Below are positions 1 to 9,200 of a DNA stretch of 64,000 nucleotides, in pieces. Made by a program: the position numbers and the translations under genes. Position 1 is the stretch's first letter; the number at the start of each line of letters is the position of its first letter. Source of the DNA: JALONH01 sp046329235 (lineage in GTDB: Bacteria > Bacteroidota > Bacteroidia > Cytophagales > Cytophagaceae). The notes below the pieces were generated by a model. The model made no database searches, had not been told where the DNA came from, and was given only the letters and a program-made list of their open reading frames with translations. Location of the stretch: NCBI GenBank assembly GCA_046329235.1, contig JAXLVA010000001.1, positions 2,542,001 to 2,606,000 on the forward strand. Reading direction: 5' to 3'.

Positions 1-18
1 GAGTGCTAATTTTTTCAT
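1..18 (-). CDS. Possible 5' end of a gene running off the left edge
   Basis: Read on the minus strand, position 18 begins an ATG followed by codons for Lys-Lys-Leu-Ala-Leu up to the window edge. This is a typical start of a Bacteroidota signal peptide, and long AT-rich non-coding DNA lies upstream. Only six codons are visible, so this is a guess from composition; it could equally be chance. Confidence 0.3.
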
Positions 19-606
19 ACGTTGTGCGTTTTTTGTTGGTAATAAATTGATAAAAGGGTCAGTTAAGGGTTTTACTTAATTTGTGTTCGATATAGAAATA
101 TTCCAAATCGATTACATTGTAAACATATAAGAAAAAAAACTACCACGCAACCCCTATCCACAAAAAAAGCAAATAAAATGGCATATTTTATGAAATACGA
201 CTATAAAATATAAAATAAATACAAAATTATATTTTTAACAACTTCAGCCATAAAAGTCTTTTATATTAAAATAGTACAATTTATATACACATACAAATAA
301 TTGCAATATATCTAGAAATCAAGGGTTTTAGTCAAAAAATAGCCTTTTTTCAAAAAATATAGTTCAAAATCCACCTCACTTACATACAATTTTATATTTT
401 TTTCATAAAAACATATAAAATTTAATCCTACTTGGCTTAAAATTGATAGTTTTTTATAAAAAGTGGTGTATTTTTTAACCTATAAGATTCATTTTTTGAC
501 AAAATTGAGTAGTCTTTCTGATTTTTATATGGATTTTGAGTCTATTAAGTATAGAAATTGAAAGAAGGAGGCGTTGAAACACTATTAACAACTATGTTTC
601 ATTCTC
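19..606. other. AT-rich gene-free stretch
   Basis: About 590 bases with runs of A and T and stop codons in all frames. I see no open frame of useful length, no tRNA-like fold and no convincing TAnnTTTG promoter. It may hold regulatory DNA for a gene beyond the left edge. Confidence 0.5.
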
Positions 607-757
607 TCCTCCCCCTTAGTCTCCCTCCAAAGGGGGAAAAGCTCAACGCCGGCATGGATTGTTAATTATTAAGAGTTGTAGTGGATTATTTCACGTTTAG
701 CACGGAAGTAAATGTATGGCACGGATTCCCCCTTAGGAGGGAGACTAAGGGGGAGGA
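607..757. repeat. 30-bp inverted repeat pair (607-636 and 728-757)
   Basis: The arm at 607-636 is the reverse complement of 728-757 with one mismatch in 30 positions; 91 bases separate them. Each arm is itself an imperfect hairpin, beginning with CCCCCTTAG-type sequence and ending in AAAGGGGG. From memory, C/G-run elements of this kind (CCCCCTTAG...AAGGGGG) are frequent between genes in Bacteroidota. No transposase lies nearby. The two arms could be two copies of one dispersed element in opposite orientation. Confidence 0.75.
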
Positions 758-772
758 AAAAGTTAACGCAAC

Positions 773-800
773 AAAAAAAGGACGATTGCTCGTCCCTTTT
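773..800 (-). terminator. Rho-independent terminator of gpmI
   Basis: On the minus strand, stem GGACGA/TCGTCC (780-785 with 790-795) with a 4-nt loop is followed by a run of seven T residues (773-779). It lies about 30 bases beyond the gpmI stop codon. Confidence 0.75.
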
Positions 801-826
801 CTTTATTCATTAAGGTAATGATGGAA

Positions 827-2347
827 TTACAACAATGACACACCTGTCATCTCTTTTGGTTGAGCCACACCCATTAACTCTAGGATAGTCGGTGCTAAAT
901 CTCCCAATTTACCATTCTTAAGCGCTTTGTTGTATTCTTTATCTACTAATATACATGGTACCAAGTTCGTTGTATGTGCCGTGTTTGGAGAACCATCTTC
1001 ATTAATCATAACGTCTGCATTACCGTGGTCAGCAATGACAATCACGCTGTAGCCATTATCCAATGCAGTAGTAATTACTGATTCAGCACAATCATTTACC
1101 ACTTCACAAGCTTTCACCGCTGCTGCAAATACCCCGGTGTGACCCACCATGTCCGGATTAGCAAAGTTTAAACAAACGAAGTCTACTTCTTTTGCTTTTA
1201 ACTCTACGTTAATCTTGTCCTTAATTTCATTGGCACTCATTTCCGGAGCTAAATCGTATGTTGCCACCTTAGGAGATGGGCATAACAATCTTTTCTCTCC
1301 ATCAAACGGTTTTTCTCTACCGCCGGAGAAGAAGAACGTAACATGCGGATACTTTTCAGTTTCAGCAATACGAATTTGCTTTTTACCTGCTTTCTCTAAC
1401 ACTTCACCTAAAGTCATTTTAAGATTATCCTTATCAAAGATGACTTTTACATTTTGGAAGGTATCATCATAGTTCGTCATGGTTACATAATATAAGTCAT
1501 GCTTGAACATATTATGCTCATGGAAATCTTTCTGAGTTAAAGCAATAGTAATTTCTCTACCTCTGTCTGTACGATAGTTGAAACAAACGACTACATCACC
1601 TGTTTCAATTTTAGCAAGTGGAGCCCCTGCGTTATCTGTAATAACTACAGGTTTGATAAACTCATCTGTAACACCTGCTTCATAAGACGCTTTAATTGCT
1701 GCTTCAGGGGAAGTGAACTTAATTCCTTCTGCATTGATCATAACATCATAAGCCAACTTCACACGTTCCCAACGGTTATCGCGATCCATAGAGTAATAAC
1801 GCCCTACGATAGTCGCGATTTTACCTGTTGTTTTTTGCATGTGAGCATCTAGCTCTTGAATAAAACCTAAACCACTTTTAGGATCACAGTCACGACCATC
1901 TGTAAATGCATGAACAAAAACATCTTTCAAGCCTGCTTCTTTAGCAATGGTACATAAACCTTTCAAGTGGTTAATATGAGAGTGAACTCCCCCATCTGAT
2001 ACCAGACCTATAAAGTGTACTTTTTTATTGTTGTTTTTAGCATAAGAAATAAAATCTTGTACAGCTGGCTCGCTTGCCAACGTTCCTTCTTCTACCGCTT
2101 TATTAATTTTAACTAAATCTTGATAAACCACTCTACCGGCACCAATATTCATGTGCCCCACTTCAGAGTTACCCATTTGTCCGGCAGGTAAACCTACTGC
2201 CAGTCCGGAGGCTTCTAATTTAGAATGCTGATACTTAGTATATAACCCATCAATAAATGGAGTTTTGGCTGCTGCAATAGCAGAAACTTTCGGATTTGTA
2301 CCTAAGCCCCATCCGTCTAAAATCATTAAAACTACTTTCTTATTCAT
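827..2347 (-). CDS. gpmI: 2,3-bisphosphoglycerate-independent phosphoglycerate mutase
   Basis: Interconverts 3- and 2-phosphoglycerate in glycolysis and gluconeogenesis; cytosolic, dimanganese alkaline-phosphatase-superfamily enzyme. The protein begins MNKKVVLMILDGWG, where Asp is the first metal ligand. It has the phosphoserine motif QMGNSEVGH, the substrate loop FTDGRD, and metal-binding DHGNAD and AHTTN near the C-terminus. From this start it has 506 residues, the usual family length. The frame stays open 33 codons further upstream, but that extension is hydrophobic and unlike the family, so the ATG at 2347 is preferred. It is transcribed alone, divergently from the DUF4783 gene, and ends at a clear terminator. 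The family assignment is very secure. Confidence 0.97.
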   Translation of the reverse strand: MNKKVVLMILDGWGLGTNPKVSAIAAAKTPFIDGLYTKYQHSKLEASGLAVGLPAGQMGNSEVGHMNIGAGRVVYQDLVKINKAVEEGTLASEPAVQDFISYAKNNNKKVHFIGLVSDGGVHSHINHLKGLCTIAKEAGLKDVFVHAFTDGRDCDPKSGLGFIQELDAHMQKTTGKIATIVGRYYSMDRDNRWERVKLAYDVMINAEGIKFTSPEAAIKASYEAGVTDEFIKPVVITDNAGAPLAKIETGDVVVCFNYRTDRGREITIALTQKDFHEHNMFKHDLYYVTMTNYDDTFQNVKVIFDKDNLKMTLGEVLEKAGKKQIRIAETEKYPHVTFFFSGGREKPFDGEKRLLCPSPKVATYDLAPEMSANEIKDKINVELKAKEVDFVCLNFANPDMVGHTGVFAAAVKACEVVNDCAESVITTALDNGYSVIVIADHGNADVMINEDGSPNTAHTTNLVPCILVDKEYNKALKNGKLGDLAPTILELMGVAQPKEMTGVSLL

Positions 2348-2554
2348 ATCTGTTAGGTTTGTCCGTTTAAAATGGAACGCTAAAAATACAAGAAGAATTC
2401 CGGTATTGAAAATGCAATACCTTATTATATATAGGAGAGATATCATTTTTTATAAAAGACCTAAAAAAAATAATCTAGCTGATTCAAAGCCTCTTGTAAA
2501 ATATATCTATCTCAATGATATTCATGGCATTATTTTCGCTGTAATAATCTAAGA

Positions 2555-2974
2555 ATGAGAAAGACATCTGTAGGAAGCACCTTATTAATAATAAGCACTT
2601 GGTTATCAAGCCTTATGCTAACTGCTGCTGTTTTCCAAACCGTTCCTGAGTTATTAGAAGGAATTCGACTACAATACAAATCTGGAAATGCGAAAGAGTT
2701 ATCTAAGTATTTCAATGAAACTGTTGAATTGCAGCTTTTAGACCAAGATCGTAAAGCTTATAATAAAACGCAGGCGGAATTTATTGTAAAGGATTTCTTT
2801 ACTAAATATCCTCCAAGTGATTTTAAATACTCTTATAAAAACCTTGAAAAGGAAGAGTTTAAGTTAGCCATAGGCGACTACCTATATGGAACCGGCACGA
2901 TGCGGGTAACCATGGTCATAAAACCGGCCAAGGGTTCCTACTTCATTGATTCCATAGTAATTGAAAGAAAATAA
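2555..2974 (+). CDS. Small secreted DUF4783-type protein
   Basis: A 139-residue protein with an N-terminal hydrophobic segment (about residues 8-26), a probable signal peptide that would place it in the periplasm. The rest has the alternating pattern of an NTF2-like alpha+beta fold: a helix about residues 31-50 (PELLEGIRLQYKSGNAKEL), then NKTQAEFIVKDFF and strands to the end. This matches my memory of the DUF4783 family, which is restricted to Bacteroidota and has no known function. It is divergent from gpmI, upstream of nadC, and closed by its own terminator, so it is probably monocistronic. Confidence 0.75.
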   Translation: MRKTSVGSTLLIISTWLSSLMLTAAVFQTVPELLEGIRLQYKSGNAKELSKYFNETVELQLLDQDRKAYNKTQAEFIVKDFFTKYPPSDFKYSYKNLEKEEFKLAIGDYLYGTGTMRVTMVIKPAKGSYFIDSIVIERK

Positions 2975-3009
2975 ATAGAATACCATAGTTTAACGCAAAT
3001 TCTCAAGCG

Positions 3010-3040
3010 AACCCCGGACGTGATCCGGGGTTTTTATTTT
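3010..3040 (+). terminator. Terminator after the DUF4783 gene
   Basis: Perfect 9-bp stem AACCCCGGA/TCCGGGGTT (3010-3018 with 3024-3032), 5-nt loop, then TTTATTTT. It also argues against starting nadC at the upstream in-frame codon at 3020, which would lie inside the hairpin. Confidence 0.85.
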
Positions 3041-3079
3041 CTCCCCTTTTGTTCAAAAAATCATTATTTTTGGCGCGTC

Positions 3080-3937
3080 ATGTACGATTATTTACAGCCC
3101 GAAGCTTTATACCAATTCATTCAATCTTCCTTAAAAGAAGATATAGGTAGTGGAGATCATACTTCAATTGCTTCTATCCCTCAAGGAACGAAAGGTACTG
3201 CAATCATGTACTTAAAAGATGAAGGGGTTCTAGCCGGTGTAGAAGCCGCTGAAATGATTTTCAAAACAGTGGACACTTCTTTACAAACTTCTTGGTTCAA
3301 ACAGGATGGCGACTCTTTCACTAAAGATGAAATTGCTATGGAAGTGAGTGGCTCTGTTCATTCGATACTTATGTCGGAGCGAATTGTATTAAATACCATG
3401 CAGCGTATGAGTGGTATTGCTAGTGGGGTTCAATCTATACAACAAAGTATAGCGCATACTAAAGCCCGACTATTAGATTCAAGAAAGACTACACCCAATT
3501 TCCGTATCATGGAAAAGTGGGCCGTTATGATAGGTGGAGGAGTTAATCACCGTTATGGATTATTTGATATGATTTTATTAAAAGACAATCATATCGATTA
3601 TGCAGGAGGTGTAAAACAAGCCTTGCAAAACAGCAAAGCTTATGTTAAAGAAACGAACTTGTCTCTAAAGATAGAAATTGAAACGCGTACACTAGCTGAA
3701 GTAGAAGAAGCGTTGGAGGAAGGTGGAGCATTTCGAATCATGCTAGACAATATGCCTGTCCCTTTGATGAAAGAAGCAGTGCAGTTGATTAACGGTAGAG
3801 CCGAGATAGAAGCCTCCGGAGGAATTACCAAAGATACGATCGTAGCTATTGCTGAAACGGGCGTAGATTATATTTCTATGGGCGGAATAACGCATAGTTA
3901 TAAGAGCAAGGATATTAGTTTGAAAGCTAAAAAATAG
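3080..3937 (+). CDS. nadC: Nicotinate-nucleotide pyrophosphorylase (carboxylating)
   Basis: Makes nicotinate mononucleotide from quinolinate and PRPP in de novo NAD synthesis; cytosolic. The protein starts MYDYLQPEAL and has family landmarks: EDIGSGDHTS near the N-terminus, ERIVLNTMQRMSGIAS, the substrate-binding DSRKTTPNFR, GGGVNHRYGL, KDNHI, IEIETRTL and the C-terminal EASGGI and GVDYISMG. It has 285 residues, the normal length. The ATG at 3080 is preferred because the frame further upstream crosses the preceding terminator. A TATTTTTG sequence at 3065-3072 resembles a -7 element, but the TTTG upstream is only 13 nt away, so this promoter is weak. No other NAD genes are next to it. Confidence 0.96.
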   Translation: MYDYLQPEALYQFIQSSLKEDIGSGDHTSIASIPQGTKGTAIMYLKDEGVLAGVEAAEMIFKTVDTSLQTSWFKQDGDSFTKDEIAMEVSGSVHSILMSERIVLNTMQRMSGIASGVQSIQQSIAHTKARLLDSRKTTPNFRIMEKWAVMIGGGVNHRYGLFDMILLKDNHIDYAGGVKQALQNSKAYVKETNLSLKIEIETRTLAEVEEALEEGGAFRIMLDNMPVPLMKEAVQLINGRAEIEASGGITKDTIVAIAETGVDYISMGGITHSYKSKDISLKAKK

Positions 3938-3965
3938 TATTTAGCTGCTAGTATTTAGTCGTTAG
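3935..3965 (+). repeat. Dispersed element made of TAGTATTTAG and GTCGTTAG words
   Basis: Begins within the nadC stop codon and reads TAGTATTTAGCT, a second TAGTATTTAG, then TCGTTAG. A rearranged version lies directly after the lysC stop (32702-32732, minus strand). The heptamer array 30 bases downstream is the same word reversed (TAAATAC). Confidence 0.6.
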
Positions 3966-3992
3966 ACAAGGAAACACTTCACCAAAATTTGA

Positions 3993-4090
3993 TAAATACT
4001 AAATACTAAATACTAAATACTAAATACTAAATACTAAATACTAAATACTAAATACTAAATACTAAATACTAAATACTAAATACTAAATAC
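3993..4090. repeat. Heptanucleotide tandem array, 14 copies of TAAATAC
   Basis: Fourteen uninterrupted perfect copies of the 7-bp unit TAAATAC fill 98 bases between nadC and the next gene, ending 13 bases before its start codon. It is pure enough to be unstable by replication slippage. It is too short-period for CRISPR. Confidence 0.95.
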
Positions 4091-4103
4091 TATAAATAAA
4101 GCA

Positions 4104-4583
4104 ATGATTGTTAAAACCAAAAAGTATCAAATGACTCCTAAGGAGTTTATTAAAGCCGGAATGTGGACGATTTTTAAGGAACAATGGATGTATGCAGGTA
4201 TTCCTTTGGCAATGATTATTGTTGGAGCAGTGTGGCCAGAAGGCAGATGGTGGTTTATTATACCTGCATTAGTAGGTGCCAGCTTATATGTATTGTTTTG
4301 GTACATTCAGTTCTACTCTGCTACTCAAATGGAACAAGGTAAAGTATTGTTTCAAAAATTGAGTTACGAATTTGACAGTCGTCAAATCTTAATCAAGTTG
4401 AATGAAAAACAAGGAAGTCCGTTAAAGTGGGAAATGATTAAAAGTGTAGTAAAGAGAAAAGAAGATTATTTGTTTGTAATGGGTAGAGGGCAATTCTTTT
4501 TATTCCCTTATAAAATATTTAACTCTGATAATGACCTTCGATTTTTGGATAGCATCCTAGAGCGTAAAGGCTTAATAAAATAA
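4104..4583 (+). CDS. YcxB-like membrane protein
   Basis: A 159-residue protein. A short basic N-terminus (MIVKTKKYQMTPKEF) is followed by two membrane segments at about residues 30-47 and 50-68. The cytosolic C-terminal half contains YEFDSRQILIKLNEKQGSPLKWEMIKSVVKRKEDYLFV. The order (TPKEF, two helices, then a strand-rich tail with a W-x-x-I core) is that of YcxB-like proteins, whose role is unknown. There is no gene partner; its 5' flank is the heptamer array, so transcription must cross or start within that repeat unless it is read through from nadC. It ends at a strong terminator. Confidence 0.6.
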   Translation: MIVKTKKYQMTPKEFIKAGMWTIFKEQWMYAGIPLAMIIVGAVWPEGRWWFIIPALVGASLYVLFWYIQFYSATQMEQGKVLFQKLSYEFDSRQILIKLNEKQGSPLKWEMIKSVVKRKEDYLFVMGRGQFFLFPYKIFNSDNDLRFLDSILERKGLIK

Positions 4584-4615
4584 TTTGAACCCCGAGTAAT
4601 CGGGGTTTATTTTTG
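4584..4615 (+). promoter_or_regulatory. Candidate promoter overlapping a terminator
   Basis: TTTG (4584-4587), exactly 20 nt, then TATTTTTG (4608-4615) matches the Bacteroidota -33/-7 consensus. The 20-nt spacer is entirely the terminator hairpin of the previous gene. It would start transcription of the 504-residue secreted protein about 100 nt downstream. The fit could be chance because the -7 falls in the terminator T-run. Confidence 0.4.
4588..4613 (+). terminator. Terminator after the YcxB-like gene
   Basis: Perfect 8-bp stem AACCCCGA/TCGGGGTT (4588-4595 with 4600-4607), loop GTAA, then TATTTTT. Confidence 0.85.
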
Positions 4616-4714
4616 TACTATATAAAGATACTTTTATACGTATTTAGTATTATTAACTTATTATCAGCATTTTACATATCAATTACATACATTTACACTG
4701 TACATAATTGATAT

Positions 4715-6229
4715 ATGCGTTTTTATCTTATTTTTCAATTTTTACTTTTAACAATACTAAGTGTTACCGCTCAAACAAACCGGATGATGAGCAATTGTAA
4801 CTACACCCTTGGTAATGATAGATATCTATGCGCCAATTGGGATGGCAATAATATCAGAACAAACCAGGGAAGCTTATTAGACACATTGATGGTTTACATT
4901 CCTGAAGATGCGAATGTGATTGAGATTCAATGGAAGAGTTTAAGTTCAGGGAAAATTGTAGGTATTAAAAACAAGCAACTCCTTTATGCCGTTTCACCTT
5001 CCGATATTCAAGAAAAAAGAATTACTCTCTTGGCAGAGATCTTTTTAAACAATTGTAATCAAACGTTGATTGACACCTTAAACTATATCATCCATTCTCA
5101 GCCTATCATAAGTGACCCCGGATACAAATATGTATTTTCCTGTTCTGATTCCGTACTACTAAACCAGTGGAGCTATAGTAATATTAATTACGGGATGGGT
5201 GAAGATGAGTCCATTCAAATTAATTGGTCTAATCTAAATGGCAAAGGTTTACTATTACATTCCTCAGAAAACTCTACCTATGTATTCAACAATGGAGTTG
5301 AGGCTAACTTAATCATTCTTCAAAAAACCATTAGTAGTAACTATTGTTATGCTTACGAATATTTATATCTACAACATTCGGTTAAGCCTATCATATCTGC
5401 CGGAGATGATGTTTGGTTAAAAGATTCATTGGCAAGAAACACCAGCACCTCCATTCAATTCCCTGCCGGTTACCAAGGAAGTCTGTTAAGCACATTGTAC
5501 AGATGGAGTCATAATGGATCCGGACAAATGCTACAGTCTAACAGAAGCGGTTTTACATATAAAGCATCTAAAGAGGATTACACACGAGAATTTATTGTAG
5601 TGACACTTAGTACACAATTTTGTGATGCTACTATGAAAGACTCCTTTAGGATCTATATTCAACCTAATCGCATCCTACAACCCAATCTTCCCAAAACGTT
5701 TGAGCGGGGAGGAAATCTTACCTTATCCATCAATCCCCTTTCACCTATACAAGTTCAAAGCTGTACTTTATATGGAGATGCGCATACCTTTATTCAAAGT
5801 GTTCCTTTGGGGCAACCTACTCTATTCACGTTGAAAGATAGTTTACTTGTAGATGGGGTATTATACATTCAATATGTCATTCATAATCCTAGTGGACAAG
5901 TGCTTGTATTGGAAGATTCTATAATTGCCAACGATTATAAAGCTCCCGGCAGTACAATCCAATCACAACAAATTAGTCTGCACACCGCTACTAATGTTTC
6001 AAAAAACATTTTAGTGTACCCTAATCCTTCTAGCACTATTATATCTTGTAGCGTTCCAAGTCAACTATATATTCTAAAGTGGTGCAATCGTAACGATAAA
6101 GGTGAAATTATATTAGAGTCAACACTTAACCCCGACAACATATCTATAGAACACTTACCTGCAGGCTGTTTCTTGTTTGAAATACAAGATCATGAAAAAG
6201 TATATCGAACTAAGTTCATAAAGCTATAA
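4715..6229 (+). CDS. Secreted protein with T9SS type A sorting tail, function unknown
   Basis: A 504-residue protein. Residues 1-19 form a signal peptide (ends SVTAQ). The body has paired cysteines (SNCNYTL, YLCANW, NNCNQTL, FSCSDS, NYCYAYEY, QFCDATM) and looks all-beta, but I recognise no enzyme motif. The last 75 residues fit a T9SS sorting domain: VYPNPSS, a strand-rich core, LPAGCFLFEI and a basic end (KVYRTKFIKL). It is therefore probably exported across the outer membrane and anchored or released at the surface. It converges on the GH9 cellulase gene, sharing a bidirectional terminator. A role in adhesion or polysaccharide binding is only a guess from that neighbour. Confidence 0.75.
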   Translation: MRFYLIFQFLLLTILSVTAQTNRMMSNCNYTLGNDRYLCANWDGNNIRTNQGSLLDTLMVYIPEDANVIEIQWKSLSSGKIVGIKNKQLLYAVSPSDIQEKRITLLAEIFLNNCNQTLIDTLNYIIHSQPIISDPGYKYVFSCSDSVLLNQWSYSNINYGMGEDESIQINWSNLNGKGLLLHSSENSTYVFNNGVEANLIILQKTISSNYCYAYEYLYLQHSVKPIISAGDDVWLKDSLARNTSTSIQFPAGYQGSLLSTLYRWSHNGSGQMLQSNRSGFTYKASKEDYTREFIVVTLSTQFCDATMKDSFRIYIQPNRILQPNLPKTFERGGNLTLSINPLSPIQVQSCTLYGDAHTFIQSVPLGQPTLFTLKDSLLVDGVLYIQYVIHNPSGQVLVLEDSIIANDYKAPGSTIQSQQISLHTATNVSKNILVYPNPSSTIISCSVPSQLYILKWCNRNDKGEIILESTLNPDNISIEHLPAGCFLFEIQDHEKVYRTKFIKL

Positions 6230-6270
6230 AACAAGAGAGCCTCATCAATGATGAGGCTCTCTTGTTTTAT
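6226..6270. terminator. Bidirectional terminator between convergent genes
   Basis: Perfect 16-bp stem (6231-6246 with 6250-6265, core AGAGAGCCTCATC) and 3-nt loop, extended by A/T pairs on both sides. The left edge includes the stop codon of the 504-residue gene. It can terminate both that gene and the GH9 gene coming from the right. Confidence 0.92.
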
Positions 6271-6285
6271 AGGCAAGCAATTTTA

Positions 6286-9200
6286 TTACTGCTTAATAAT
6301 TTTTACTGTTTTGTAGTTAGTGCCATCCCAAGAAGTTAAGAAGTAAACTCCTACTGCTAGATTTTCACCAAGTTGTACTTCCATATTAGGAGTAACATCC
6401 ATCCACTTACCTACTAACTCTCCGTTTACTGCGGTTAAAGTTAAGTCTACCGGTTGTTCATTTTGAGAAACAAAGATAGCCGAAGTAGAGTTGTTAAATG
6501 GATTTGGTTTTACTACTATTTGAACAGAAGCAACAGCGTCTACTGACATAATAGAACTATAATCAGAGGTTCCGTCATAATCTACTTGTACTATTCTATA
6601 GTATGTTGTGGTAACGTATGGAGCATTATCCGTTGTCGTGTAACGTTGAATACCGGAAGAGTTTCCATTCCCATCCACTACCGACACATTTTCAAAATCT
6701 ACCCCATTAGTTGAACGTTGAACGATAAAATAATCATTATTAGTTTCAGTAGCTGTTAACCATTCTAAACGAACGATGTTGTCTATTCTTCTAGCAGAGA
6801 TGGACAACCAATCTACAGGTAAAGTACAACCTGAATTCGCAGCAACTACAGGTAAGCGGTCACAAGGAGTTCCTGTTTGGAATTGAATATTGTAGAAGTA
6901 CATGTAATCATTTCCATCATTATTACCACCAGAAGCACCTGTTACATTCATTACTCCGGAAGGAGTAGAATTGTATGGATAAGAAGCTCCCGATTGATTC
7001 CATAATGGATTGCCATTGATAGCCCCTGAAGAAGGCTGAACAATGCGCCAACGTAAACTTGTTCCCCAAGTTGTACTCATGGTGAATCCGGTAAAGGTGA
7101 ACGTCAATAATTCATTACAATTACTGCCACACGTAGGTGTTGTTGGATTAGAAGTAAAGATTTGAGCAGGACTTAATGAAGCGCCTGAAGAATTTAAAAC
7201 TTCGATTTGAATCGTTCCTGCGGCATTCGCATAAACCAAGAAGGGAACTTGTACTGATGTAATAGTTACATTAGATGACAAAGTGAAATTCATATGGTTT
7301 GTACTACTCCAACCCCATTGTTGAGCATCAGTCAATGGTGATGTTGTTTTACCAGTTGTACCTGCGGCAGCACTCATATCTTGAACATAATAGGTGCCTG
7401 CAGCAGGAGCATTGTAAGTAGTACCGGTAGCTAATGATGTTCCACCCGTAGGTACGTTATACCATTGGTAAGGACCTGTACCCGCATTAGTAATGGCTAA
7501 AGCAATAGATCCGGATGCAGCACATCCATCCACTGGTGTAGGTAATGAAGACGTAACTTGAACTATATCTTCCGAAGTACAAGAACCTGAGGTAGCAACT
7601 AGTTTGTAGTAAGCTGCTGTACGAACATTCGCTAGAGTAACTGTTGTTGCGCCGGAAATGTTAGTATAAGTTCCAGCTAGTGTAGAGGAACTCTTCCATT
7701 GGTAAGTAGTACCGGAAGGCATCGCAGAAGCATTTGAAAGAGTTAAGTTAACTGAAGCAGGACTACATAAGTTAACATCCGAACCTAAATTAGGAGTAGC
7801 GATGGTATTTGAAATGGTGATGGTGTCTCTCTTTGTACAAGGACCACCTGTGAAGGCAGAATCTCTTTCAACGATATAAGAACCGACAGCTGTAGCACTA
7901 TAGGTTTGTCCAGTTGCACCTGAAATCAATGTTTTTGTAGAGCCATTCCAAGTATACCATCTGTAAGAGATAGAACCACCCGGAGCACCCGCATTAGCAT
8001 TTAATGTCATAGGCAAGCTAGCGGAACAAGTGCTTAGATTAGGTCCTAAGTTTGGTTGTTTACATGCTTGACCACCACAAGTAATAGTTACAGGAGCAAG
8101 TTTTGAGTTAATAAATCCTAAGGCCCCTACTAAACCGGCGTTATAATCGATACAAACTTCCGTGTTTTCATAGTTACTTCTATCGTCGCTATATGTACCA
8201 TCGCGCTGACCTCCTACAAGTGCACCGAATTGCTGGTTCTTGGTTGGGATGGTAAGTACTACGGCATTCCCCGGGTTATCGTCGCGTAAGTACACGTTAC
8301 GATGGTGTGGATATTGCGGCGACAAGAAAGGTCCGCCTGCGGCAGGAGTAAAACCGACGATGTAGGATCGTTTGCTACTGTTGCTACCCATTATATAATC
8401 CACGTCTTTAAAGACAAGATTATAATTAGCACCAGATGAAATATTATTCAGTTTGCAGTACAATGCCACCAAGAATGCTGCATTCCCATTGTAGCGAAGT
8501 CTTCCCCATGTACCTGCAGCGGTATATACACCGGCAGCATTTCTACTTCCTGCAGCCAACCAGTGGTTGGTCATACGGGTGTTGAAGGATGCGGTAGCCG
8601 TTGGGTGGCCAAGCTGAGATAGTACATAAAGAGCAAGTTCTCCATTATTGATATAGTCATACGTCCAACCCATATTCGGCTGTACATCAGCAGTACCTGT
8701 ACCACTTGTTGTAAGGGCAAAGGCTGTAGTTCTGTAGCTTGTGTTCGAAGTAGCCCAATACATTTCTGAAAGAAGAATAGCCCAAGCATTTTTCCAGTTG
8801 TTATTCCCCCCATAAAAAGAACCTGTACAGGCACCTACTGCTCCAGGGTGTGTGCTTGCATAGCTGTATGCGTATTGTGCGTGTGTAAGACAAGTGGCTG
8901 CGTAAGCAGCATCGTAAGGAGCATACATTCTTGACATAAGCGCTAATGTAGCGCCGCAGAAAGAAGCCATCGCAGCATCGTTAGGATTGCTACAAGATGG
9001 TCTTGGATTTCCGCCCTGTCCCACTGCAAGTGTCTGCATTTTTACGGAAGTAACCCACTGCTGGTGATCCGCATTACCATCTCCTACTTCATAATAAAAA
9101 GTAGAAGCATTGGGTGTTACTTTAATAAAGAAATCAGTAGCATGTTTTACTTCCTCTAGGATATCCGGTATACAGTTCGGATCGTGTCCTGCACCTTCCC

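Noticed and set aside
607..757. Insertion sequence ends
   Set aside because: The inverted repeats enclose only 91 bases without a transposase, and no target-site duplication is visible.
2348..2446. Longer N-terminus for gpmI
   Set aside because: The extra 33 residues are hydrophobic and precede the invariant N-terminal metal-binding segment; family proteins start at MNKKVV-type sequence.
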